A stretch of DNA of 64,000 nucleotides from Kordiimonadales bacterium IMCC3096. GTDB taxonomy: Bacteria; Pseudomonadota; Alphaproteobacteria; Minwuiales; Minwuiaceae. The translations under genes and the position numbers were made by a program. The stretch lies in the NCBI GenBank assembly GCA_016865035.1, contig CP018227.1, positions 186,001 through 250,000 on the forward strand, written 5' to 3'. Shown here one piece after another: positions 18,290-27,830 of this stretch. The notes below the pieces were generated by a model that had not been told where the DNA came from, ran no database searches, and worked only from the letters and a program-made list of their open reading frames with translations. How positions within the stretch are numbered: the first letter of the stretch is position 1; the number at the start of each line of letters is the position of its first letter.

Positions 18290-18787
18290 TCAGTCCGAGA
18301 ACTGGATGGCCCCCGCGAACATGTCGGGGTTCACACCGTCCCGTGCCAGCGGCAGCAACAGTCGGCGATAGGTGATCGGCAGAGGGTCGTCCCGGTTCAG
18401 ATAGACCGACGTCACGGTCAGGCAGGGCTTTCGCTGCTGCAGGACGTAGGCGTAGTCCTTCGCGATCTCCGACCAGTTGCCGCCCTTGTAGGCGGCGGCA
18501 ACGTCCATGCCTGTCGCGTCAAAGCCCACGTGGTGCACGATACCCGTGCCGACAAGCCGATAGCGATAGGTGTCGGCATCGATGACATCGATCAGCATCA
18601 GCCAGGGTAGCAGCGGAATCATGTCCGAAGGTGCCAGGTCCGTACGTGACGGCAGACGACCGTCGCGTACAAGTCCCCGCCAATAGCGCAGCAATTGCAG
18701 CAACACCGCGCTGCCCATCACCTTGTCATCCGGATCCCTGAAGACCTGGGTATCCATACCGCGCTCACCTGACAGCCGAATTGTCAA
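18290..18787 (-). CDS. PAS_5-type PAS domain protein
   Basis: A 165-residue protein made of one PAS domain of the short alphaproteobacterial group (PAS_5-like). Recognisable parts are LLQLLRYWRGLVRDGRLPSR, LPWLMLIDVIDADTYRYRLVGTGI and a C-terminal ITYRRLLLPLARDG. No output domain is attached, so it probably senses or binds a partner. It converges on the dioxygenase gene with a 13-base gap. ATG at 18757 is an alternative start. Confidence 0.82.
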   Translation of the reverse strand: MTIRLSGERGMDTQVFRDPDDKVMGSAVLLQLLRYWRGLVRDGRLPSRTDLAPSDMIPLLPWLMLIDVIDADTYRYRLVGTGIVHHVGFDATGMDVAAAYKGGNWSEIAKDYAYVLQQRKPCLTVTSVYLNRDDPLPITYRRLLLPLARDGVNPDMFAGAIQFSD

Positions 18788-18946
18788 ACAATTCTAGCAG
18801 AACAACCTTGCCGAGCTCTTAACGGACCAAACCGGCATGCCGCGCCTGCAACATCATTGAAATATATTTCGCCTATCCACTCGCGCAATCAAATCTCGTA
18901 TTGGGCCAGAGATCTCCACCCTTGGATTGCAGATCGGATTTTCCGC

Positions 18947-18975
18947 TTGAACACATATATCAATTCAATATATAT
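18947..18975 (+). promoter_or_regulatory. Candidate promoter with overlapping AT inverted repeat before padR
   Basis: TTGAAC (18947-18952) and ATATAT (18970-18975) are 17 bases apart. The spacer and -10 form an inverted repeat with arms ATATAT (18955-18960) and ATATAT (18970-18975 region). The location before a PadR gene suggests an autoregulatory operator. The arms are low-complexity, so this is tentative. Confidence 0.4.
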
Positions 18976-19028
18976 CGCTTTGTGATTTCAGGGGCTGTTC
19001 CCCTTCCCCAACCAAGAGAATCCGCAAA

Positions 19029-19568
19029 ATGGACATTCGCACCCTCTGCCTCGGCATCCTGACGATGCGCGAAGCGACCGGCTATGAGATCAAGAAGGTA
19101 TTCGAGGATGATCTCAGTCATTTCTACGAAGCCAGTTTCGGATCGATATATCCGGCCCTGAACCGCATGACGGAAGACGGCTGGATCGCCTGCAAGGCGG
19201 AGGCACAGGACGGGCGCCCCGACAAGAAGATCTATTCCATTACCGCTGCCGGTCGCATGGCCTTCATGGATGCGCTGGAGAAGAAGCCCCGCAAGGATCG
19301 CCTGCGTTCCGAGTTTCTGGCGATGATGATGTTTTCCGACCTGATGGTCCCCTCGCGCATCGCGGGGCTGATCGACGAACGACTGGCCGGTCTCGACGCC
19401 AACCTCAAGGAACTCGACACCTGCCTGGATGAGGCCGCCACGCCGAACGTGGTCCGGTTCCTGCGCGGCTTCGGCCGGGCCGTGTACCAGGCGGAACGGG
19501 ACTATCTGGAAGAAAACCGCCACCTCGTCGAAGCGCAGGCCCTGATGGCCCGCGCCGCCGCAGACTGA
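19029..19568 (+). CDS. PadR family transcriptional regulator
   Basis: A 179-residue regulator. The N-terminal winged helix is clear (LCLGILTMREATGYEIKK, then SIYPALNRMTEDGWI and KKIYSITAAGR). The C-terminal helical part matches the Vir_act_alpha_C-type dimerisation domain. PadR proteins commonly repress efflux genes and are released by the exported compound. It lies 19 bases before the RND adaptor gene, so it probably controls the pump and itself through the upstream AT-rich site. Confidence 0.92.
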   Translation: MDIRTLCLGILTMREATGYEIKKVFEDDLSHFYEASFGSIYPALNRMTEDGWIACKAEAQDGRPDKKIYSITAAGRMAFMDALEKKPRKDRLRSEFLAMMMFSDLMVPSRIAGLIDERLAGLDANLKELDTCLDEAATPNVVRFLRGFGRAVYQAERDYLEENRHLVEAQALMARAAAD

Positions 19569-19587
19569 ACCGCCCGCCCCGGAGTAA

Positions 19588-20727
19588 ATGACCGTGAACC
19601 GATCAATCCTAATCGCGATAATCATTGCCGTCGCCGCTGTAGGCTGGCTGCTGACCGGTGTGCTGGACGCTGACGGCCCTGGCAATCAGGACAGTGCCAA
19701 CGCGTCGGAAGGGCCCGCGGCGACTGAAGCGAGTGCGCCGGCAGCCGCGGCAGGCCCTGCGGCAGCCCCGGAAGCCAAGCCGCACGCCCACAAGACGAGC
19801 GTCCGGACCCGGATCAGCGAATCCGCGCCCCATGCCGTGCAGATCACCGTGCGCGGCCGGACGGAGTCGGTTCGGACCGTGGAGGTGCGGGCACAGACGC
19901 AGGGCCGGGTCGAACAGATCTACCGCAAGAAGGGTGACCGGGTCGCGAAGGGCGATCCGATCGTCCGTCTCGCCGCCGGTGACCGCAGCGCACGCCTGGC
20001 CGAGACCGAGGCCCTGATCAAGCAGCGCGAGATCGAGTACGAGGCCGACCGGAAGCTCAATGCCAAGGGCTACCGCGCCGACACCCAGGTCGTCGCCGGT
20101 GCCGCGGCACTGGACGCTGCCAAGGCGGCGCGGATGAGCATGGAGGTCGATATCGCCTACCTGACCGTCCGGGCGCCTTTCGACGGCGTCATATCCTCCC
20201 GTCCCGTCCAGCTTGGCGCGTTCCTGAAGGTTGGTGATCCGGTCGCCGTGATTGTCGATCAGGATCCGATCCTGGCCATCGGCAATATCTCGGAGCGGGA
20301 GATCGGACAGGTGGAGATCGGCACACCGGCGGAGGTCGTGCTGATCGACGGGCGGAAGGTGAGCGGCAAGGTCCGGTTCATTTCCCCCATCGCGGAAGCC
20401 TCCACCCGGACGTTCCGGACAGAGATCGAGATCGACAATCCGGACCGCTCCATCCGCGACGGCATCACGGCGGAAATCATGCTGGAAGCCGGCAGTGTTC
20501 AGGCACATTTCCTGACGCCTGCAATCCTGACGCTGAATGACGCCGGCGCCATCGGCGTTCGTACCGTGGACCGCAATCGCCAGGTTGCCTTCGTCCCCAT
20601 CAGCATCATCGCGGACGGGCCGGACGGGGTCTGGGTCAGCGGACTGCCCCCCCAGGTCCAGATCATCACTGTCGGTCAGGAATTCGTTCGCGAAGGCCAG
20701 GTCGTCGACGTCGCACTGGCGGAGTAA
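19588..20727 (+). CDS. RND efflux periplasmic adaptor (membrane fusion) protein
   Basis: A 379-residue adaptor. One N-terminal transmembrane anchor (residues 6-22) is followed by an Ala/Pro-rich linker to about residue 65. The lipoyl/barrel-sandwich region follows (VRAQTQGRVEQIYRKKGDRVAKGDPIV and LTVRAPFDGVISSRPVQLGAFLKVGDPV), with a short helical hairpin between its halves, then beta-barrel and membrane-proximal domains. It would couple the inner-membrane permease to an outer-membrane channel. GGAG precedes the ATG. No tolC-like gene lies in this operon. Confidence 0.94.
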   Translation: MTVNRSILIAIIIAVAAVGWLLTGVLDADGPGNQDSANASEGPAATEASAPAAAAGPAAAPEAKPHAHKTSVRTRISESAPHAVQITVRGRTESVRTVEVRAQTQGRVEQIYRKKGDRVAKGDPIVRLAAGDRSARLAETEALIKQREIEYEADRKLNAKGYRADTQVVAGAAALDAAKAARMSMEVDIAYLTVRAPFDGVISSRPVQLGAFLKVGDPVAVIVDQDPILAIGNISEREIGQVEIGTPAEVVLIDGRKVSGKVRFISPIAEASTRTFRTEIEIDNPDRSIRDGITAEIMLEAGSVQAHFLTPAILTLNDAGAIGVRTVDRNRQVAFVPISIIADGPDGVWVSGLPPQVQIITVGQEFVREGQVVDVALAE

Positions 20728-20733
20728 GCCATC

Positions 20734-23700
20734 ATGATGAGCGCCATTATCGATGCAGCGATCGACCGTTCGCGAACGGTCATCGCCACGCTTGTTCTGA
20801 TCCTGCTCGCGGGCGCTGCCGCCTACAACGCGATTCCGAAGGAATCCGATCCGGACATCAACATCCCGATCATCTACGTCTCCATGACCCACGACGGCAT
20901 CTCGCCGGAGGACTCCGCGCGACTTCTGGTGCGGCCGATGGAGCAGGAACTGCAGGGCATCGACGGTGTGAAGGAGATGAAATCCATCGCCGCCGACGGC
21001 TTCGGCTCGGTGATCCTGGAGTTCGATGCCGGCTTCGATGCCGACCAGGCCCTGACGGACGTGCGGGAAAAGGTCGATACCGCCAAGTCCGAGCTGCCCG
21101 AAGAAACGGATGAACCGCGCGTGGAGGAGGTGAACTTCAGCCTGTTTCCCGTCATCGTCGTGACCCTGTCGGGCAACATTCCCGAGCGCGCCCTGTACCG
21201 GGTCGCACGGGAACTGAAGGATGATATCGAAGGCATCACCACGGTGCTGGGCGTCGACATGGCCGGTGACCGCGACGAATTGCTGGAGGTGGTGCTCGAC
21301 CCCGCCAAGCTGGAAAGCTACCAGATCGACCAGGCGCAGCTGATCCAGACCATGACGCTGAACAACCGCCTGGTGGCGGCCGGCGCGATGGACACCGGCG
21401 AAGGCCGCTTCGCGATCAAGGTCCCGGCCCTGTTCAAGACCGCGCATGACGTGCTCAGCCTGCCGATCAAGACCGACGGCGATGCTGTCGTGACCCTGGC
21501 TGACGTCACCACCGTGCGACGCACCTTCAAGGACGCGGAGAACTATGCCCGCCTGAACGGCCGTCCCGCCGTGGCACTGGAAGTGAAGAAGCGGCTGGGC
21601 GCGAACATCATCGAGACCATCGACAATGTGCGCCACCTGGTGGAAGAGCAGGCGCAGCGCTGGCCTGCGGGGATCGAGGTCTCGTTCAGCCAGGACAAGT
21701 CCAACGATATCCGCAACATGCTGCAGGACCTGCAGAACAACGTGATCAGCGCCATTCTGCTGGTCATGATCGTCGTGGTTGCGGCGCTGGGGCTGCGCAG
21801 CGCGCTGCTGGTCGGCGTCGCCATCCCGGGCTCGTTCCTGATCGGCATTCTCTACCTGTTCATGTTCGGCTTCACGATCAACATCGTTGTGCTGTTCGCG
21901 CTGATCCTGGCGGTGGGCATGCTGGTCGACGGCGCCATCGTGGTGACCGAGTTCGCGGACCGGAAGATGCAGGAAGGCGAGCCGAAGAGGGTTGCCTATG
22001 CCATGGCCGCCAAGCGCATGGCCTGGCCCATCATCGCCTCGACGGCCACGACGCTGGCGGCCTTCATGCCGCTGCTGTTCTGGCCCGGCGTGGTCGGTGA
22101 ATTCATGCAGTTCCTGCCGCTGACCCTGATCACCACGCTCTCCGGCTCCCTGCTGATGGCGCTGATCTTCATCCCGACGCTTGGATCGATCTTCGGCAAG
22201 ACCACGGCGGGGCCGGACAGTGCGGTTGCGGCGGCCGAGAGTGGTCCCATCACGAGCATCCGCGGCTTCACGGGCGTTTACGCGCGGTTCCTCAATCGTG
22301 TTGTCCGACGGCCCGTGCTCTGGCCTGCCACGATCATGGTCCTGGCGATCATCAGCCTGGTCGGCGTCAACACGGCCTACGGTGTCTTCGGCAAGGGCGT
22401 GGAATTCTTCCCCGACGTCGAGCCCGAGCGGGCGCTGGTCTACGTCCATGCACGCGGGAACATGTCGATCAAGGAACAGGATGCGCTGGTCCGCGAGGTC
22501 GAGAACCGCGTGCTGAGGTTCGACGACTTCTCCACCGTCTATACCCGTTCCGGCAAGCGTGAGCAGGACGGCAATGACATTTCCGAGGATGTGATCGGGA
22601 TCATCACGCTGGAGTTCAAGGACTGGCTGGAACGCCGTCCGGCCGACGTGGTCCTGCCGCAGATCCGGGAGGCAACTGCCGATCTTGCCGGTATCGAGGT
22701 CGAGACCCGCAAGGAAGAGAACGGGCCGCCGACCGGCAAGGACGTGCAGGTCCAGATCACCTCCCTCTTCAGCGAGAAACTGCCGCCTGTCGCCGACCGC
22801 ATCCGTGCCTATCTGGAGGACAACGTGGAGGGACTGCGCGATATCGAGGATTCGCGGTCCCTGCCGGGTATTCAGTGGGAACTGCAGGTCGATCGCGCCC
22901 AGGCCGGTCGCTTCGGCACCGACGTCGCGGCCATCGGGGCCATGGTCCAGTTCGTCACCAATGGTGTGAAGGTCGATGACTACCGCCCGGACGACACCGA
23001 CGAGGAAGTGGATATCCGTGTGCGGTTTCCGGAGGAATACCGGACCCTGAACCAGCTCGACAACCTGCGCATCAACACGCCCAATGGCCTGGTGCCGCTG
23101 TCGAACTTCGTGACCCGGACGCCGGAACCAAAGGTCGGCCGGATCGAGCGGGTGGACGGTGCCTACAAGCTGGTGGTGCAGGCCAACGTGCAGGAGGGCG
23201 TGCTGGTCGATGACAAGGTCAAGGAGGTCAAGGCCTGGCTCGCCGAGCAGGATTTCGACAGGGATGTCGATATCGCGTTCAAGGGCCAGGACGAGGAGCA
23301 GGCGGCAGCGGAAGCCTTCCTGATGAATGCCTTCGTCATCGCGCTGTTTGTCATGGGCATCATCCTGGTGACGCAGTTCAACAGCTTCTATCAGGCCTTC
23401 CTGATCCTCACCGCCGTCATCATGTCGACAATCGGCGTCATGATCGGCCTGCTGGTGATGGGTCAGCCCTTCGGCATCGTCATGACCGGTGTAGGCGTCA
23501 TTTCACTGGCCGGCATCGTGGTGAACAACAACATCGTGCTGATCGATACCTATTCCTACCTGGCCAGAAATGGCATGGAGCCGCTGGAGGCCATCGTGCG
23601 CACCGGCGCGCAGCGTCTGCGGCCCGTGCTGCTGACCACCGTGACCACCATCTGCGGTCTGATGCCGATGGTCTTCCAGGCCAATATCGACTTCTTCAGC

Positions 23701-23952
23701 CGTGAGATCACGATGGGGGCGCCGTCAACGCAATGGTGGGTACAGCTTGCCAGCGCGGTGGCCTTCGGCCTCGGCTTCGCCACCATCCTGACCCTGGTCG
23801 TCACCCCCAGCCTGCTGGCGCTCGGCGTCGCAACGAGCCGGGCCCTGCCCTGGAATCGTCGCAAGCAGAAGGCGGAGCAGGACGCGCAGGATGAAAAGAA
23901 GGCGCAGGCGGGCGACGACAGCTACGGTGGCTTCACCGCCCCGGCGGAATGA
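20734..23952 (+). CDS. RND family efflux permease
   Basis: A 1072-residue inner-membrane pump of the AcrB/MdtC type. It has twelve hydrophobic helices around two large periplasmic loops. TM4 carries the proton-relay acidic pair region (LILAVGMLVDGAIVVTEF), and TM10-12 contain GVISLAGIVVNNNIVLIDTY. The protein starts 6 bases after the adaptor stop. It would export hydrophobic or toxic compounds using the proton gradient. A Lys/Asp/Glu-rich cytosolic tail of about 35 residues ends it. Its stop abuts the stop of convergent fmt with no spacer. Confidence 0.95.
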   Translation: MMSAIIDAAIDRSRTVIATLVLILLAGAAAYNAIPKESDPDINIPIIYVSMTHDGISPEDSARLLVRPMEQELQGIDGVKEMKSIAADGFGSVILEFDAGFDADQALTDVREKVDTAKSELPEETDEPRVEEVNFSLFPVIVVTLSGNIPERALYRVARELKDDIEGITTVLGVDMAGDRDELLEVVLDPAKLESYQIDQAQLIQTMTLNNRLVAAGAMDTGEGRFAIKVPALFKTAHDVLSLPIKTDGDAVVTLADVTTVRRTFKDAENYARLNGRPAVALEVKKRLGANIIETIDNVRHLVEEQAQRWPAGIEVSFSQDKSNDIRNMLQDLQNNVISAILLVMIVVVAALGLRSALLVGVAIPGSFLIGILYLFMFGFTINIVVLFALILAVGMLVDGAIVVTEFADRKMQEGEPKRVAYAMAAKRMAWPIIASTATTLAAFMPLLFWPGVVGEFMQFLPLTLITTLSGSLLMALIFIPTLGSIFGKTTAGPDSAVAAAESGPITSIRGFTGVYARFLNRVVRRPVLWPATIMVLAIISLVGVNTAYGVFGKGVEFFPDVEPERALVYVHARGNMSIKEQDALVREVENRVLRFDDFSTVYTRSGKREQDGNDISEDVIGIITLEFKDWLERRPADVVLPQIREATADLAGIEVETRKEENGPPTGKDVQVQITSLFSEKLPPVADRIRAYLEDNVEGLRDIEDSRSLPGIQWELQVDRAQAGRFGTDVAAIGAMVQFVTNGVKVDDYRPDDTDEEVDIRVRFPEEYRTLNQLDNLRINTPNGLVPLSNFVTRTPEPKVGRIERVDGAYKLVVQANVQEGVLVDDKVKEVKAWLAEQDFDRDVDIAFKGQDEEQAAAEAFLMNAFVIALFVMGIILVTQFNSFYQAFLILTAVIMSTIGVMIGLLVMGQPFGIVMTGVGVISLAGIVVNNNIVLIDTYSYLARNGMEPLEAIVRTGAQRLRPVLLTTVTTICGLMPMVFQANIDFFSREITMGAPSTQWWVQLASAVAFGLGFATILTLVVTPSLLALGVATSRALPWNRRKQKAEQDAQDEKKAQAGDDSYGGFTAPAE

Positions 23953-24894
23953 TCAGAGTCCGGTGCCTGCGGGCACCGGACGACCATTCAGATAGGCAGC
24001 GGCGTCCATCACGCCCTTGCCGGCCTTCTGCAGACGGGTGAGGCGCAGGACGCCCGAGCCACACTGCACGGCAAGCTGGTCATCGACGGTCACGGCGGGC
24101 TGCCGACCGCTGGTGGCATCCTCCACCACATGGGCCGCGTGAATCTTGACCCGTTGCCCGTCGATCTCGCACCAAGCTCCCGGAAAGGGTGACAAGCCGC
24201 GGATCAGGCGTTCGATCCGCTCCGCATCCCAGCTCCAGTCGATGCGGGCCTCGGCCTTGTCGATCTTGGCGGCATAGGTCACACCGGCTTCCGGCTGCGG
24301 AGTTTCAACCGCCTGCCCGGCAGCAATGTCGGCAACTGCCTGAACCACCAGATCGGCGCCCATGGCCGCCAGCCGGTCGTGCAGCGTCGCGGTGGTATCG
24401 CTGGCCCGGATCGGTGTCCTGTCCACCAGCAGCATGGGCCCGGTGTCCAGCCCCGCCTCCATGCGCATGATCGTGATGCCGGTCTCATCGTCCCCCGCCA
24501 TGATCGCACGATGGATCGGCGCCGCGCCACGCCAGCGCGGCAGCAGGGACGCATGGATATTGAAACAGCCAAGCCGCGTCGCATCCAGGATCGCCTGCGG
24601 CAGGATCAGCCCGTAGGCCGCAACCACGGCCATGTCGGCCTCCAGGGCGGCGAAGGCCTCACGGTCCGATGCGTCGCGGAAATTCAGCGGCGTGCGTACG
24701 CTCAGACCCAGTTCCTCGGCGGCCTGCTGCACCGGGCTGGGGCGCGGTTTCTTGCCCCGACCTGCGGCGCGCGGCGGCTGGCAGTAAACCGCCACGATCC
24801 GGTGACCGGCGGCATGCAGCGCGCGCAGCGGCGCGACCGCGAAGTCAGGTGTGCCCATGTAGATGATGCGCAGGGGCTGCGCCGGGCCCGACAT
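23953..24894 (-). CDS. fmt: Methionyl-tRNA formyltransferase
   Basis: A 313-residue enzyme that formylates initiator Met-tRNA using 10-formyltetrahydrofolate. The N-terminal transferase domain has [10 protein letters not shown] and [21 protein letters not shown] (catalytic Asn/His region), followed by [10 protein letters not shown] and DTGPML. The C-terminal domain, about residues 205-310, binds tRNA. It begins directly after the def stop, so the two form the usual operon. It relates to the window's Fhs, which makes 10-formyl-THF. Confidence 0.97.
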   Translation of the reverse strand: MSGPAQPLRIIYMGTPDFAVAPLRALHAAGHRIVAVYCQPPRAAGRGKKPRPSPVQQAAEELGLSVRTPLNFRDASDREAFAALEADMAVVAAYGLILPQAILDATRLGCFNIHASLLPRWRGAAPIHRAIMAGDDETGITIMRMEAGLDTGPMLLVDRTPIRASDTTATLHDRLAAMGADLVVQAVADIAAGQAVETPQPEAGVTYAAKIDKAEARIDWSWDAERIERLIRGLSPFPGAWCEIDGQRVKIHAAHVVEDATSGRQPAVTVDDQLAVQCGSGVLRLTRLQKAGKGVMDAAAYLNGRPVPAGTGL

Positions 24895-25413
24895 TCAGCC
24901 GGTGGCCTGCAGCTTCTTCGCCTTCTTCAGGCGGCGCAGGATCATGTTGCGCTTCAGCGCGGAGATATGATCCACGAACAGGATCCCCTCGAAATGATCC
25001 ATCTCGTGCTGGATGCAGGTGGCGAGCAGGCCATCGGCGGTCAGTTCCTGTGTGGCACCATGCTGGTCCAGGTACTTCACCCGGATCGTTGCCGGACGCT
25101 CCACCTCCGCATATTGCTCCGGCAGGGACAGGCAGCCCTCCTCGTAGGCCCGCAGATCCTCCGACGACTCGAGTATCTCCGGATTGATCAGATAGATCGG
25201 GTTGGCCGCTGCGCCATCGTCGGCGCAGTCCACCACCATCACCCGTTTCGGCACGCCCACCTGGATCGCCGACAGCCCGACACCGGGCGCGTCGTACATC
25301 GTCTCCAGCATGTCATCCATGAAGGCACGCAGTTCGTCATCGATCTGCCCGACGGCCTCGGAGCGGACCTTCAGACGGGGATCGGGCGCGGTGATGATGG
25401 GAAGCAGGGCCAT
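24895..25413 (-). CDS. def: Peptide deformylase
   Basis: A 172-residue metalloenzyme removing the N-formyl group from new proteins. All three signatures are present: GVGLSAIQVG (motif 1), EEGCLSLP (motif 2, cysteine metal ligand) and QHEMDHFEG (HExxH, motif 3). Motif 1 has Ser where Ala is more common. It is first in the def-fmt pair. A lysine-rich C-terminus (RRLKKAKKL) is typical. Confidence 0.97.
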   Translation of the reverse strand: MALLPIITAPDPRLKVRSEAVGQIDDELRAFMDDMLETMYDAPGVGLSAIQVGVPKRVMVVDCADDGAAANPIYLINPEILESSEDLRAYEEGCLSLPEQYAEVERPATIRVKYLDQHGATQELTADGLLATCIQHEMDHFEGILFVDHISALKRNMILRRLKKAKKLQATG

Positions 25414-25489
25414 GAGTCTCGGTTCTTCGATGGATGGGTCCGGTGGAGGTAGTCCCGCCTGACGTTGGCGTCAAGTGTCACAGGTCCAC

Positions 25490-26362
25490 TCAGAACCTGC
25501 CCGCCTGGAAGTCCTGAAATGCCTGCATGATCTCCTCCCGCGTGTTCATCACGAAAGGACCGTAACGGGCGACCTGCTCCCCGATCGGCTGCCCCGCAAT
25601 CACCAGAAAGCGGGCGGCCTCCCCACCGGATGCCTGCACGTTCAGCTTCGCGCCATGGGTCAGCAGTGCCATCTCGCCCGTGTCAACGGGCCTGTCACCC
25701 ACGGAAACGCTGCCGTCATAGACATAGATGAAGGCGTTGTGGCCGGTTGGCAGGCTCTCTGCCAGCGCCTTGCCGGCATCCAGATGCACATCCCAGTAGA
25801 TCGGGCTGACCGCGATGTCGCGCACCGCCCCCTCCTGCCCGCGCAGGGTTCCGGCGACCAGGCGCACCTTCACGCCATCCTCCAGATCCAGTTCCGGAAT
25901 GTCCTCGGGCTCGATGTCCTGATAGCGGGGCGGACGCATCTTCTGCGCGGCGGGCAGGTTGACCCAGAGCTGGAAGCCCCACATCAGCCCGTCTTCCTGT
26001 TCCGGCATCTCGGAATGCACTATGCCCCGGCCCGCCGTCATCCACTGCGCGCCACCGGGCTTCAGCAGGCCGGCGTTGCCCTGGTTGTCCTTGTGCCCCA
26101 TCCGACCGGCGAGCATGTAGGTCACGGTCTCGAAGCCACGGTGCGGGTGGTCCGGAAAACCGGCGATATAGTCACTCGCGTCATCGGAACGGAACTCGTC
26201 CAGCAGCAGGAACGGGTCGAACAACTGCAGCTCCGGCCCGCCGAGGCTGCGCTTCAGCCGGACCCCAGCCCCATCCTGCGCGGCGACGCCCGGCACGATA
26301 TGCGCCACAGCGCGTGCATCCGTCCGGGTCTCCTTGGCTCCATCCTGCAGTGTCGTATCCAT
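25490..26362 (-). CDS. Pirin family protein (quercetinase-like cupin)
   Basis: A 290-residue bicupin. The N-terminal cupin has the pirin signature FPDHPHRGFETVTYMLAG with the metal-binding histidines, and GGAQWMTAGRGIVHSEMP, supplying the remaining His/Glu. The C-terminal cupin includes VYDGSVSVGD. Some pirins have quercetin 2,3-dioxygenase activity or act as regulators; the role here is open. The ATG at 26362 is chosen because AGGAGA lies 7 bases before it. It is a single gene, divergent from the Sel1 protein. Confidence 0.92.
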   Translation of the reverse strand: MDTTLQDGAKETRTDARAVAHIVPGVAAQDGAGVRLKRSLGGPELQLFDPFLLLDEFRSDDASDYIAGFPDHPHRGFETVTYMLAGRMGHKDNQGNAGLLKPGGAQWMTAGRGIVHSEMPEQEDGLMWGFQLWVNLPAAQKMRPPRYQDIEPEDIPELDLEDGVKVRLVAGTLRGQEGAVRDIAVSPIYWDVHLDAGKALAESLPTGHNAFIYVYDGSVSVGDRPVDTGEMALLTHGAKLNVQASGGEAARFLVIAGQPIGEQVARYGPFVMNTREEIMQAFQDFQAGRF

Positions 26363-26503
26363 TCCGAATTCTCCTGTTGCGAGCAACCGCCAATCTGCCG
26401 GAGAGATGGCAACGCGTCAGTCCCCAATCAATTGCACGTCTGGAAACGCTCAGTTTCCGACACGCCCCGCAATGGCGCGCGACTTGCTGTTCAGTGGGGT
26501 ATC

Positions 26504-27508
26504 ATGATGATGTATTGCAAATTGCGAGTTTCCCCCTTGTCAGCGCTGTGTGGCATTCTGCTGCTGACATGCATAATGGGATTCTCTTCCATTCTGGCAT
26601 CTCCTGCGCAGGCCGCCAGAGATCGCGCCGAGCTCTATCGGGAGGCGCTGAGCGCGTTCCGGGCCCAGGATTATGTGCAGGCAGTAGCGATCTGGCGTGA
26701 CCTGGCCGAGAAGGGTCACGCGGCAGCGCAGAACAATCTGGGTCTTTGCTACCTGAATGGGAAGGGCGTGAAGGTCGATCCAGAACGTGCACACAGCCTG
26801 TTCAGCGAGGCGGCAGAGCGGGGACGGGCTGCGGCACAGAACAACCTCGCCCGGACCTTCCTGAAAGGCTGGGGCGTGGAGCAGAACGAGGCCGAGGCCT
26901 ATCGCTGGTATCTTGCCGCGGCGGAACAGGGTCACGCCAACGCCCAGAAGAACCTCGGCGTCATGCTGCTGCAAGGCACTGGTGTCGATGCCGACCCCGA
27001 AGCGGCATACGACTGGTTCCAGCGCGCCGCCGAGCAGGGCGAGCGACGGGCCTTCTATCAGCTTGGATTGATGTATGCGCGTGGTCTTGGTGTTGTCAGG
27101 GACTGGTCGAAGGCCGTCACCTACTTCAGGGAAGGTGCCGCACGCGGCGACGCCGGGTCGAGTTTCCTGCTGGCGGACGCGTTCGAGACCGGCAAGGGGG
27201 TCGATGTCGATGTCGATCAGGCCCTGCGCTGGTATCGCCGTGCGGCAGCGCGCGGTCATCGCAGGGCACTCGTGACGCTGGGAGAGAAGTTCCGCGACGG
27301 GACGAATGTGCAGCAGAACATCGCGCGCGCGATCATGTGGTTCGAACTGGCGGAACGCGCCGGTCACCGCCGCGCAGGTGAGACACTTGAGAAGTTGATG
27401 GATCAGGCGAATGAGCGCCAGATCGCCAAGGCAGGGCAGTTGCTCGAGCGGTTCCTGGGCAAGTTGAAGCCCCCCGCTCGCGCCAAATTCGAGGACCAGT
27501 CCGCATGA
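26504..27508 (+). CDS. Sel1-repeat (TPR-like) exported protein
   Basis: A 334-residue protein with a hydrophobic signal segment (about residues 8-33, ending SPAQA) and about six Sel1-type repeats, e.g. AAQNNLGLCYLNGKGVKVDP and AFYQLGLMYARGLGVVRD. Such solenoids mediate protein contacts, often in envelope or stress pathways. Three successive ATG codons stand at 26504-26512. The longer open frame upstream is antisense to pirin and is not coding. It overlaps the following RHH gene by four bases (ATGA). Confidence 0.88.
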   Translation: MMMYCKLRVSPLSALCGILLLTCIMGFSSILASPAQAARDRAELYREALSAFRAQDYVQAVAIWRDLAEKGHAAAQNNLGLCYLNGKGVKVDPERAHSLFSEAAERGRAAAQNNLARTFLKGWGVEQNEAEAYRWYLAAAEQGHANAQKNLGVMLLQGTGVDADPEAAYDWFQRAAEQGERRAFYQLGLMYARGLGVVRDWSKAVTYFREGAARGDAGSSFLLADAFETGKGVDVDVDQALRWYRRAAARGHRRALVTLGEKFRDGTNVQQNIARAIMWFELAERAGHRRAGETLEKLMDQANERQIAKAGQLLERFLGKLKPPARAKFEDQSA

Positions 27509-27777
27509 ATGACCAACGCATCAACATCGTCGGCTTCGGTGCCATCCACAAGAGGTCGGTGCGGATCGCCGGGCATCCGACGAGCATTTCGCTGGAAGAT
27601 GTCTTCTGGTCCGCCCTCCGCGAGATTGCCGACTCCCGTGGTCAGCGGCTGAGTTCGCTGGTCGAGGAAATCGACCGCAACCGCGATACGGCAAACCTGT
27701 CGAGCGCCATCCGCATCTTTGTCATGCAGACGTTCCGGCAGGCCGCGGGAAACCTGAGCATGCGGCAGGCAAGCTGA
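27505..27777 (+). CDS. Ribbon-helix-helix domain protein (RHH_4-like)
   Basis: A 90-residue protein matching the alphaproteobacterial ribbon-helix-helix group: KRSVRIAGHPTSISLEDVFWSALREIADSRG near residues 16-46, then SSLVEEIDRNRDTANLSSAIRIFVMQTF. RHH folds bind DNA as dimers. The gene starts inside the Sel1 stop (ATGA), so expression is linked to an exported repeat protein, an odd pairing. Target DNA is unknown. Confidence 0.85.
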   Translation: MNDQRINIVGFGAIHKRSVRIAGHPTSISLEDVFWSALREIADSRGQRLSSLVEEIDRNRDTANLSSAIRIFVMQTFRQAAGNLSMRQAS

Positions 27778-27780
27778 ATA

Positions 27781-27804
27781 CAGCGGCGGCGAAGCACGCC
27801 GCTG
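27781..27804. terminator. Hairpin between convergent RHH gene and era
   Basis: CAGCGGCG (27781-27788) and CGCCGCTG (27797-27804) form an 8-base-pair stem around an 8-base loop in the 53-base convergent gap. There is no clear T tract on either strand, so termination is possible but weakly supported. Confidence 0.4.
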
Positions 27805-27830
27805 CCGGTGCCCTCACCTGACGAACCGAC

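Noticed and set aside
19609-22449. Very long minus-strand open frame (946 codons)
   Set aside because: It is fully antisense to the RND adaptor and permease genes, has low-complexity His/Asp/Gln-rich translation and no start signal.
25475-26503. Upstream extension of the Sel1 frame
   Set aside because: It is antisense to the pirin gene; the signal peptide and start codons at 26504 mark the true start.
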